Positions 17,703 to 25,208 of a DNA stretch of 64,000 nucleotides are shown here, in pieces. A program made the translations under genes and the position numbers. The notes beneath the pieces are model-generated. The model searched no databases. It had not been told where the DNA came from and saw only the letters and a program-made list of their open reading frames with translations. Origin of the DNA: Verrucomicrobiales bacterium (GTDB lineage: Bacteria; Verrucomicrobiota; Verrucomicrobiia; Verrucomicrobiales; DEV007); assembly GCA_016795385.1 (NCBI GenBank), contig JAEUHI010000064.1, positions 62,001-126,000 on the forward strand, given 5' to 3'. Position 1 is the stretch's first letter, and every line of letters begins with the position of its first letter.

Positions 17703-18362
17703 TCACTGGAAATCCTTTTTCAGTTTCTCGATCTCGTCCTTCAGCAGCGCACTGATGCGATGCTTCGCGAGGTAGACCTGCGACTGGCTCACGCCGAGTT
17801 CCTTCACGACCTTGGCCACATCCCATTCCTTCACGACGTAGGCGTGGAAGATCTGATACTGGTTCGGCGAGACGAGTTTCTTCACCCGCTGCAGGGCGAC
17901 GTCGGTGAGATTCGACATCCACTCGCGCTCCCAGACCTGGTCGAGGACCTCGGCCCCGTTCTCGCCCTCGAGCCGCTCGATCGTGCCGGTGCGGCGGTCG
18001 TCTCCATCCGCTCCGGGCGTGCCACCGGCCTGGTTCATCGCCGCCGGATTGCGCTGTTTCAGGCGGAACTGGTCGGAAATGCGCCAGCGCGTGATGTTCA
18101 TCAGCCAGGTCTTGAAGGATCCCTTTTCGGGGTCGTAGACCTGTCCCTTTTTCCACTGTTTCGCGACGGCGAGCACGGTCTCCTGCACCACGTCGAAGGC
18201 CTCCTCGCGGCTCAGCCCGGCCTTCACCGAGACGCTGTAGATGAGACGCCAATAGGTCTGGTAGAATTCGTCCCAGGTGCGCTGATCCTCCCAGTCGGCG
18301 AGCCGCTCGATGAGACTCTTCCGGGTGCGGGCAAACGCTTCCTTTTCGTCGAATTTCTCCAT
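17703..18362 (-). CDS. ECF-like RNA polymerase sigma factor
   Basis: A 219-residue sigma-70-family protein. Region 2 covers about 20-100 (TWDEFYQTYWRLIYSVSVKAG, then AFDVVQETVLAVAKQW, the core-binding and -10-binding helices). Region 4 near the C terminus has a helix-turn-helix (WDVAKVVKELGVSQSQVYLAKHRI, about 180-203). An acidic or polar linker separates them (about 115-150). ATG 18362 is preferred; an in-frame ATG at 18413 would add 17 residues with no conserved features. No anti-sigma gene is adjacent, so control is not evident. Confidence 0.88.
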   Translation of the reverse strand: MEKFDEKEAFARTRKSLIERLADWEDQRTWDEFYQTYWRLIYSVSVKAGLSREEAFDVVQETVLAVAKQWKKGQVYDPEKGSFKTWLMNITRWRISDQFRLKQRNPAAMNQAGGTPGADGDDRRTGTIERLEGENGAEVLDQVWEREWMSNLTDVALQRVKKLVSPNQYQIFHAYVVKEWDVAKVVKELGVSQSQVYLAKHRISALLKDEIEKLKKDFQ

Positions 18363-18416
18363 GGCGGGGATTGTAGACGCGATCCGTCGCGGGGGAAGGT
18401 GGAAAATGGCCACCCG

Positions 18417-19370
18417 CTACTTTCTCCCCTGACGCGGTCCGGCATGACGAACGAGCGTGTCGCTCGGGAGTTCCCCGAAAAGCCCCCGATAAAGCGAGGG
18501 GAATCGCCCGAGATGCGAGATGCCGTGATCCAGCGCGATGCGCGTGACCATTCCCCGGGCCTCCGTCGTGCCACCGGTACGGTCCGCGACCGACACCAGC
18601 TCCCGACGGATCGCATTGAGGCGGATCTTTTCGAGATAAGCACGCGGACTCATCGCAAAGGTCTCGCGAAAGGCATACTCGAGCTCGCGTCGGCTCGTGC
18701 CCATGGCGAGGGGCAGTCCGCTCACGCCGACCGCGACGTCGTGATGGGCCCGCAGCCAATCCTCCGCGCGACGGGCGAGGCGGGCGCGGTTGCGGGCGGA
18801 CTCCCGCGGCGCGGGGGCATCGATGGCGAGCTCCCAGACCTGGGTGAGGAGGCAATGCAGGAACTCCGAGACCTCGAGCGAAACGGTTGCGGGATTCCTC
18901 GCTCTGCTCTCGCGGAGCGAATGTCGCAGCCTCAGCAGGCATTGCTCGATCGCCGTGAACCGGGCCGGAGGCAGGGGCAGGACCGCCGCGTCGAGCGAGC
19001 CCCGCTCGTGTCCCGCGGCAAGGCGGCACTGTTCCCAGACCGAAGCCGGCACTCCCACGGACGAGCATTGGAATCCCGGGCCGATCCAACCATCGATGGC
19101 CTCCCCGGGAGGGGTGCAGACGAGAAATCCGCGGCTCGCCGGACTGCCGTACCAGGAGGATTCGCCTCCTCCACGCATGAGAGCGACAGAGGCCCAATCC
19201 AGCGGAGGATACCCGAGGATACGGGCACGCACCTCGGCCTGCTGAAAATCGAGGGTCCATTGCCGCGTCTGGAATTGCTCGACGGTCGTCGGAGATTTTT
19301 GCCGCCCGAGGAAATCGGCTTTCAGGCTCGCGCCTGACACGGCCACCGCGAACTCATCCGGATCGCACAT
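18417..19370 (-). CDS. AraC-family transcriptional regulator
   Basis: A 317-residue protein (from ATG 19370; TTG 19469 would add 33 poorly conserved residues). The N-terminal part (about 1-180) is a likely sensory domain. The C-terminal domain has the two helix-turn-helices of AraC proteins: VGVSGLPLAMGTSRRELEYAFRE and the MSPRAYLEKIRLNAIRREL signature, ending with GISHLGRFPSLYRGLFGELPS. It is divergent from the sulfatase gene with 133 bp between the starts, so it is a natural candidate to control the sulfatase-oxidoreductase cluster. Confidence 0.85.
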   Translation of the reverse strand: MCDPDEFAVAVSGASLKADFLGRQKSPTTVEQFQTRQWTLDFQQAEVRARILGYPPLDWASVALMRGGGESSWYGSPASRGFLVCTPPGEAIDGWIGPGFQCSSVGVPASVWEQCRLAAGHERGSLDAAVLPLPPARFTAIEQCLLRLRHSLRESRARNPATVSLEVSEFLHCLLTQVWELAIDAPAPRESARNRARLARRAEDWLRAHHDVAVGVSGLPLAMGTSRRELEYAFRETFAMSPRAYLEKIRLNAIRRELVSVADRTGGTTEARGMVTRIALDHGISHLGRFPSLYRGLFGELPSDTLVRHAGPRQGRK

Positions 19371-19503
19371 GCGGTGGACAAGGTGCCGGTAACCCGCCAC
19401 GGGCGGAGAATCTGGAGGGGGAGCGCTCAAACAGTCCGTGCGTGAAATGGATAGCAACTTTGCCCGCAATGAGGGAAGGTAACAACCGTTTTAGACGCCT
19501 CCC

Positions 19504-20943
19504 ATGAGACCATTCCCCGCCTGTCTTTCGATCGCCCTCTCCACCCTCGCCGTCCTTTCGGGAATGGCGACGGCCCAGGACCAACCTGCCAAACCGCACA
19601 TCCTCCACATCGTGGCCGATGACCTCGGCTGGAAGGACGTCGGCTTCAATGGCTGCAAGGACATCCAAACGCCGAATCTCGATCAGCTCGCGGCCGGTGG
19701 CGCGAAGTTCACGCAGTTCTACGTCCAATCGATGTGCACCCAGACCCGTGCCGCGCTCATGACCGGCCGTTATCCCTTCCGCTACGGTTTGCAGACCGCG
19801 GTGATCCCCTCCGTCTCGGCCTACGGTCTCGACACGGAGGAAAAACTGATGCCGGAGGTCCTCAAAGCCGCGGGATACAAAACCGCCCTCATCGGCAAAT
19901 GGCACCTCGGACATGCCGACAAGAAGTGGTGGCCGCGCCAGCGGGGCTTCGACTACCACTACGGTGCGATGATCGGCGAACTCGATTATTTCACCCACGA
20001 GGAGCACGGCGTGCTCGACTGGTATCGCGAGAACGAGCCGGTGAAGGAGGAAGGCTACACCACCCAGCTCCTCGGGAATGATGCCGTGAAGATGATCGAA
20101 TCGCACGATACGGGCACACCGCTCTACCTTTACCTCGCCTTCAACGCGCCCCACACGCCCTACCAAGCGCCGCAGGAGTACCTCGATCGCTACGCCTCCA
20201 TCGAGGAACCGACCCGGCGCACCTATGCCGCGATGGTCTCGTGTCTCGATGACGAAATCGGCCGCGTCGTCGCCGCGCTCGACAAGAAGGGCATGCGCGA
20301 AAACACCCTCATCGTTTTCCACAGCGACAACGGAGGCACGAAAAACGCGATGTTCGCCGGAGTCATGGCCGATGTTTCGAAGATCAAGATTCCCTGCGAC
20401 AACGGTCCCTATCGCGATGGCAAGGCCTCCCTCTTCGAAGGCGGCACGCGCGTTTGCGCCCTCGCGAACTGGCCCGGGAAAATCCAGGCGGGAGAAGTCG
20501 ACGGTCTCATCCACGGAGTCGATCTCTTCACCACCTTCGCCGGGCTCGCCGGAGCCTCGACCGAGGGCTGCAAGCCCCTCGATGGAGTCGATGTCTGGTC
20601 GACCGTTGCGACCGGTGCCGACTCGCCCCGCGAAGAGATCGTCTACAACATCGAACCCTTCCGCGGCGCGGTGCGTCAGGGCGACTGGAAGCTGATCTGG
20701 CGCACCATGCTGCCCTCGAGCGTCGATCTCTATCACTTGGCCGAAGATCCCTCCGAGGAGAAAAACCTTGCCGCGGAGCATCCCGAGAAAGTCGTGGAAA
20801 TGCAGAATCGTCTCAACGCCCTCGCGAAAGAGGCCGCCAAACCGCTCTTCCTCCTTGATCAATTCAAGGTGATCCAGCGGAACATGGCGGGCGAGCCCGT
20901 GCTGCCGATCGAGGAAGGCTACGGCGACGCCGATCATCCGTGA
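19504..20943 (+). CDS. secreted arylsulfatase
   Basis: A 479-residue sulfatase with a signal peptide (about 1-24). Metal ligands are suggested by HIVADDLGW (Asp39, Asp40). The formylglycine site is MCTQTRAALMTGRYP with Cys78. Downstream motifs are GKWHLGH and a DNGG motif (FHSDNGGT). The consensus C-x-P/A-x-R is met except that Gln replaces Pro at the third position. It would hydrolyse sulfate esters, perhaps of a sulfated polysaccharide, after maturation by a formylglycine-generating enzyme not seen in this window. It leads a likely three-gene set with two Gfo/Idh/MocA oxidoreductases. Confidence 0.9.
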   Translation: MRPFPACLSIALSTLAVLSGMATAQDQPAKPHILHIVADDLGWKDVGFNGCKDIQTPNLDQLAAGGAKFTQFYVQSMCTQTRAALMTGRYPFRYGLQTAVIPSVSAYGLDTEEKLMPEVLKAAGYKTALIGKWHLGHADKKWWPRQRGFDYHYGAMIGELDYFTHEEHGVLDWYRENEPVKEEGYTTQLLGNDAVKMIESHDTGTPLYLYLAFNAPHTPYQAPQEYLDRYASIEEPTRRTYAAMVSCLDDEIGRVVAALDKKGMRENTLIVFHSDNGGTKNAMFAGVMADVSKIKIPCDNGPYRDGKASLFEGGTRVCALANWPGKIQAGEVDGLIHGVDLFTTFAGLAGASTEGCKPLDGVDVWSTVATGADSPREEIVYNIEPFRGAVRQGDWKLIWRTMLPSSVDLYHLAEDPSEEKNLAAEHPEKVVEMQNRLNALAKEAAKPLFLLDQFKVIQRNMAGEPVLPIEEGYGDADHP

Positions 20944-20948
20944 TCGGT

Positions 20949-20982
20949 GCGTCCGGCCTCCCGCGAATGACGGACGCGTTTT
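20949..20982 (+). terminator. candidate terminator after the sulfatase gene
   Basis: A 7-bp stem (GCGTCCG and CGGACGC) with a 15-nt loop starts 6 bp after the sulfatase stop codon and is followed by GTTTTC. The U tract is short, so this may be weak or only partially terminating; the next gene starts 52 bp later on the same strand. Confidence 0.4.
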
Positions 20983-21033
20983 CGTGCCGTCCTTTTCGCT
21001 TGGCATCGTCCGCGGTCTCTCTAAGGTCGGGGG

Positions 21034-22281
21034 ATGATACGCATCGGCATCGTCGGCTGCGGCCGCATCCTCGCCGCGCACCTCGAGGGCTACCGCCTCC
21101 TTCGTGAAGCCGGGATCGACTTCGAGATCACCGCGCTCTGCGCCCGCAAGTCGGAGGATGCCCTCGGCTACGTGCGCCGCGGCGAAGGGCCTCCGCAGCG
21201 GCGTGCCGTCTCGAGCATTCCCGGCGATCCCCTCGCCGTTGGGGATCAGTATCTCTCCGACTTCCAGCCGGACACGCAGGTGGAGGTCTTCACCGACTAC
21301 CGCGAGATGATCGCCTCGGGGCGGGTCGATGCGGTGAACGATTTCACGATCCACAGCCTGCATCACCAGATCGCGGAAGTCGCCTTCGCCCACGGCAAGC
21401 CCCTCCTCTCCCAGAAGCCGCTCGCGGTCTCGATGGAAGGAGCCCGGCGCATGTGCGAAGGCGCGGAGCGGGCCGGTGTGACCTTCGGTGTCTTCGAAAA
21501 CCTGCGCTTCGTCCCCTGGGTGCGCCACCATCACTGGGCTTTTTCCGAAAGCGGTCCGGCCGGAGTGGTGCAGATGGCGGTGATGGGCAACATCGGCACC
21601 TGGTGGGCGCCCGATCTCATCGTCGCCGAGACCCCGTGGCGCCATGCCCTCATCGAAGGCGGCGGCATGGCCCTCGATCTCGGGCCGCATTTCTTCGACC
21701 TGATCCGCCACGTCTCCGGCAGCGAAGTCGTCTCCGTCAGCGCCCGGACCCAGGTCGTCGAGCCGACCCGCTGGATCGTGCGCAACGGGAAGAAGTTCGA
21801 TCCCATCACCTGCGACGCCGACGACACCTTTCACGCCCATTTTTCCCTCGCCTCCGGAGCCGCGGGCTCGATGTTCGGGAGCTGGGGCGGCCACGGCGGC
21901 AACACCGTCGTGGGCGACGGCATCGTCTTCCACGGCACGAAAGGCAAGGTCACCGGCGACACCCTCACCCTCGATGGCGAGGCGCCGCGATCCCTCTCCG
22001 AGCTTTACCGGCGCGACGCTCCCGCCGATCTGCAGGAGCGGCATTTCCCCCTCGGGCTGGAGAACGATTTCGCCCTCGCCCAGCTCGACTGGCTCCGAGC
22101 CATCGAGCGCGGCGTCCAGCCCGAATGCAGCGGAGCCGAAGGCCTCCGCGATCTCGCCTGCGCCTACGCCATCGTCGAATCGGCGAAGGCCGGACGCGAA
22201 GTGAACATTAGCGACATCGAATCCGGCACCCTGCGATCCTATCAAATACCCATCGATCAACGCTTCGGCCTCGATCCCTGA
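21034..22281 (+). CDS. Gfo/Idh/MocA-family oxidoreductase
   Basis: A 415-residue NAD(P)-dependent oxidoreductase. The Rossmann N terminus is IRIGIVGCGRILAAH with a GxGxxL-like loop. The family Lys lies in LLSQKPLAVS (127-129), where QKP replaces the common EKP. The C-terminal alpha/beta domain (about 150-400) includes GGGMALDLGPHFFDLIRHVSG, with the His usual for catalysis in this family. Members oxidise or epimerise sugars, inositols and related compounds. It follows the sulfatase and precedes a second family member, so a role in sulfated-sugar breakdown is an inference. Confidence 0.85.
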   Translation: MIRIGIVGCGRILAAHLEGYRLLREAGIDFEITALCARKSEDALGYVRRGEGPPQRRAVSSIPGDPLAVGDQYLSDFQPDTQVEVFTDYREMIASGRVDAVNDFTIHSLHHQIAEVAFAHGKPLLSQKPLAVSMEGARRMCEGAERAGVTFGVFENLRFVPWVRHHHWAFSESGPAGVVQMAVMGNIGTWWAPDLIVAETPWRHALIEGGGMALDLGPHFFDLIRHVSGSEVVSVSARTQVVEPTRWIVRNGKKFDPITCDADDTFHAHFSLASGAAGSMFGSWGGHGGNTVVGDGIVFHGTKGKVTGDTLTLDGEAPRSLSELYRRDAPADLQERHFPLGLENDFALAQLDWLRAIERGVQPECSGAEGLRDLACAYAIVESAKAGREVNISDIESGTLRSYQIPIDQRFGLDP

Positions 22282-22333
22282 GCCCGGGTGATCGGGACTT
22301 TTTACTTTTTACCTTTCACCTTTTACTCCTGTC

Positions 22334-23329
22334 ATGCACCGCATCATCACCCTCGGACTCCACCACGACCACGTCTGGAGCAACCTCGAAGAACTCGCCG
22401 CGACCGGCCGCGCCGAACTCGTCGGAGCCGCCGACGCCGATGCGGAATTGCTCGCCAAATACCGCGACCGCTTTGACGGAGAAGCCACCACCTCCTACGA
22501 CGAGCTGCTTTCCCGCGACGGGCTCACCGCCGCCTACATCTTCGGCAGCAACAAACTCAGCGAGGATCTCACCGTGCAGGCCTGCGAGCGCGGTCTCCAC
22601 TGTCTCGTCGAAAAGCCCATGGCCGCGACACTGGCGGGGGCCGAGCGCATGCTCGCCGCGGCCCGGGCGAACGGAGTCCGCCTCATGATCAATTGGCCCT
22701 TCACCTGGTGGCCGCAACTCCGCCACGGCATCTACATGGCCCAGGCCGGGGAACTCGGCCAGGTCTGGCAGGTGCGATACCGCGCCGCCCATCAGGGCCC
22801 GGTCGAACTCGGTTGCTCGCGGCAGTTCTGCGAATGGCTCTACGATGCCGAACTGAACGGCGCCGGCGCCCTGATGGATTACTGCTGCTACGGCGCGGTG
22901 CTCGCGGATGTTTTGTTAGGGCGACCCGAATCCGTCACCGGTCTGCGGGTCCGCACCGGATTGAAGCCCGCCCTTTCCCTCGAAGATAATGCCATCCTCG
23001 TCCTGAAGTATCCCCATGCTCTCGCCACGACCGAGGCGAGCTGGACCCAGATCGGCCATCTCACCAGCTACAGCACGACGATCTACGGCAGCACCGGCAC
23101 GGTGCACATCGAGCCCGGTCACGAAGGCCGCATCCTCCACGCCACCGCCGAGCATCCCGACGGGATCACCCTGACCGTGCCCCCTCAGCCCGACCATCTG
23201 CGAAACGCGAGCCTCCACTTCCTCGCCGCGATCGAAGATCCGTCCCTGACCATCCATCCGCTCTGCGACGCGGAGCACGGCTGCAACGCCCAGTGGATCC
23301 TCGAAGAAGGCATCCGCGCGACCGCGTGA
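22334..23329 (+). CDS. Gfo/Idh/MocA-family oxidoreductase, atypical nucleotide loop
   Basis: A 331-residue family member. HCLVEKPMAATL holds the standard EKP motif (93-95), and NGAGALMDYCCYGAVLADVLLG holds the C-terminal domain segment. The N-terminal segment (HRIITLGLHHDHVWSNLEEL) lacks the usual GxGxxG glycines, so NAD(P) binding may be altered. The leader at about 22297-22330 is a run of T-rich and C-rich triplets with no Shine-Dalgarno-like sequence. It is 52 bp downstream of the first oxidoreductase and probably in the same operon. Confidence 0.75.
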   Translation: MHRIITLGLHHDHVWSNLEELAATGRAELVGAADADAELLAKYRDRFDGEATTSYDELLSRDGLTAAYIFGSNKLSEDLTVQACERGLHCLVEKPMAATLAGAERMLAAARANGVRLMINWPFTWWPQLRHGIYMAQAGELGQVWQVRYRAAHQGPVELGCSRQFCEWLYDAELNGAGALMDYCCYGAVLADVLLGRPESVTGLRVRTGLKPALSLEDNAILVLKYPHALATTEASWTQIGHLTSYSTTIYGSTGTVHIEPGHEGRILHATAEHPDGITLTVPPQPDHLRNASLHFLAAIEDPSLTIHPLCDAEHGCNAQWILEEGIRATA

Positions 23330-23362
23330 GTCTGCGAGCCCACGAAAGCGCCGCGGATCGGG

Positions 23363-24400
23363 TCACTCCTCGGCGTGACCGAGCCGCGACTCGAGGTCTT
23401 TGACCCGTTTCAGCAGGTTCCCGAGCTGTTTCACCCGCATCGCGTCGCGTCGATCCTCCTTCAAGGTCCGCGCCGGATAGCCGAAATAGGTTCCCCCCGG
23501 CTCGTCGATCGAGGAGATCACACCACTGCGTCCGCCGAAGGTGACGCGGTCCGCGATCGTGAGATGGCCGGCCACACCGCACTGGGCCGCGAGCACCACG
23601 TAATCTCCGATCCGCGTGCTGCCGGAGATGCCCGTTTGCGCGACGATGATGCAGTGTTTCCCGATGAGGCAGTTGTGGCCGATCTGGACCTGGTTGTCGA
23701 TCTTCGTACCCTCGCCGATCACGGTCTCGCCGAAACGCGCCCGGTCGATCGTGGTCGAGGCGCCGATCTCCACGTCGTCGCCAATGCGGACGATCCCGAG
23801 TTGCTCGATCTTGCGATGCCGCCCCTCGACGAATTCGAAACCAAAGCCATCCGCCCCGACGACGACACCGGGATGTAGGATGACACGGTCGCCGACAAGA
23901 CAGCCCTGACAAATCGTGACGTTCGGTCCGATCGCGCAGTCCTGCCCGATCACGGCTCCCTCTCCGACGACGGCTCCCGCTCCGATGCGGGTCCCTTTTC
24001 CAATCCGTGCGCCGCGCAGCACCGAGGCATTCGGTCCGATCGAAACCTCCGGATCCACCGTCGCCTCCGGATCGACATAGGCCGCCGCGGAAATCCCCAC
24101 GACAAAGGGCGGCGGCAGGGTGCCGTAGGCCCTCACGATCTGGTCGAAGGCGAGGATCGGATTCGCCACCGCGACGAGGGCTCCGGCGTGATCCGCCTTC
24201 ACCTCGACCTCAGCCGGCACCAGAACCAAACCCGCGCGCGTCCTTTCGAGCTGCTCGCGGTACTTTGCGTTTCCGAAAAAGCTGACACACGAGGCATCAG
24301 CCTGATCGAGCGCCGCGAAATTCGTCAGTTCGTGTGCCTCGTCTCCGCGCAGGAGACGCCCTTCCACCATTGCCGCGATGGCCCCGACCGTGGTTTTCAT
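23363..24400 (-). CDS. lpxD: UDP-3-O-acylglucosamine N-acyltransferase (LpxD)
   Basis: A 345-residue lipid A enzyme that adds the second acyl chain to UDP-3-O-acylglucosamine. The N-terminal uridine-binding domain (about 1-100, LTNFAALDQADASCVSFF) precedes a left-handed beta-helix of hexapeptide repeats (about 105-320: VGEGAVIGQDCAIGPN, DRVILHPGVVVGADGFG). The catalytic His sits in VQIGHNCLIGKHC. ATG 24400 is used; the frame continues upstream but MKTTVGAIA is the usual start. It follows skp, as in the conserved bamA-skp-lpxD block, but a strong terminator-like hairpin lies between them. Confidence 0.93.
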   Translation of the reverse strand: MKTTVGAIAAMVEGRLLRGDEAHELTNFAALDQADASCVSFFGNAKYREQLERTRAGLVLVPAEVEVKADHAGALVAVANPILAFDQIVRAYGTLPPPFVVGISAAAYVDPEATVDPEVSIGPNASVLRGARIGKGTRIGAGAVVGEGAVIGQDCAIGPNVTICQGCLVGDRVILHPGVVVGADGFGFEFVEGRHRKIEQLGIVRIGDDVEIGASTTIDRARFGETVIGEGTKIDNQVQIGHNCLIGKHCIIVAQTGISGSTRIGDYVVLAAQCGVAGHLTIADRVTFGGRSGVISSIDEPGGTYFGYPARTLKEDRRDAMRVKQLGNLLKRVKDLESRLGHAEE

Positions 24401-24421
24401 CTGGATGATTTCAGAAAAGAA

Positions 24422-24455
24422 AAAGAGGTTCCGGTGCCAGACCAAGAACCTCTTT
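24422..24455 (-). terminator. intrinsic terminator-like hairpin between skp and lpxD
   Basis: A perfect 10-bp stem (AAAGAGGTTC with GAACCTCTTT on the other side) and a 14-nt loop. On the minus strand it is followed by a T-rich run (TTCTTTTC). It lies 22 nt from the lpxD start and 22 nt after the skp stop codon, so it can end skp transcripts or lower lpxD expression by partial read-through. Confidence 0.7.
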
Positions 24456-24477
24456 CCTCAAATCGGGCGAATGGCTT

Positions 24478-25077
24478 TCAGTTCGTGGAAGTCGTCGCCG
24501 GAGCCCCTGCGTTGAGGGCGGCAATCACGTCGGCGGTGAGATCCTTCACGTTGGCCGAGGTGTAAAGGATCGCCTTGTTCGCCTTGGGAAGGAAGGACTT
24601 GTCGAAAACGAGGTCGAGCCCTTGGGCCTGCACGATGCCGTCGACGGTCTTCTTGATCTCATCCACGAGGGTGGCCTCCATTTCCTGACGCGCCGTCATG
24701 ACCTCGGCGGAAGCCTTTCGCTGCGCATCGGCGATTTCCTTGCCCTTGGCGTTGCGCTCCTGGAAGAGAGCCTGGAGTTTTTCGAGGGCTTCCTTCCGCT
24801 TCGACTCGGCGAGGGAAGTGTCCTTGTAGACGGCGTCGAGCTCGGCCATCTGGTTCGTCATCTGTTGGTAGGCGGCCTGGCGCTCGTCGAGGTTCTTGCG
24901 CTTCTCGTCGGCGAGATCATTGATCTCCTTCACCTGGATGTCGGTCTTGTAATACTTGTTCAGCGCCTCTTGCATGTCGACGACGGCGATCTTGATCGGC
25001 GCGTCCTGGGCGGAGACGGAGACGCCCGCGAACGGCAGGACAAGGGCGGCGAGGAGGATGGGCAGGTGGCGTTTCAT
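24478..25077 (-). CDS. skp: Skp/OmpH-family periplasmic chaperone
   Basis: A 199-residue protein with a signal peptide (about 1-24, ending VSVSAQ) followed by the family core IKIAVVDMQEALNKYYKTD. A long charged helical or coiled-coil region (about 45-150; many Glu, Lys, Gln, Ala) forms the tentacle-like arms that hold unfolded outer-membrane proteins. The C-terminal strand region includes LDLVFDKSFLPKANKAILY. It lies just downstream of bamA on the minus strand, the classical partner order. Confidence 0.88.
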   Translation of the reverse strand: MKRHLPILLAALVLPFAGVSVSAQDAPIKIAVVDMQEALNKYYKTDIQVKEINDLADEKRKNLDERQAAYQQMTNQMAELDAVYKDTSLAESKRKEALEKLQALFQERNAKGKEIADAQRKASAEVMTARQEMEATLVDEIKKTVDGIVQAQGLDLVFDKSFLPKANKAILYTSANVKDLTADVIAALNAGAPATTSTN

Positions 25078-25208
25078 GGGTTGGGTTCGGAAAGGTCTTT
25101 CGGTCGGACGAAAAGGGCCGGAGCATTTTCGTTGCCGCCCGGCCCTTGTTCAAACGCGGCGGAGCCGGGGTTTCTTAGAAAAACTCCACGGCCCGCACAA
25201 AAGCGAAA

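Noticed and set aside
19354..22260. 968-residue minus-strand open frame
   Set aside because: It covers the sulfatase and oxidoreductase genes in antisense with low-complexity Asp/Glu/Gly-rich translation and no recognisable domain.
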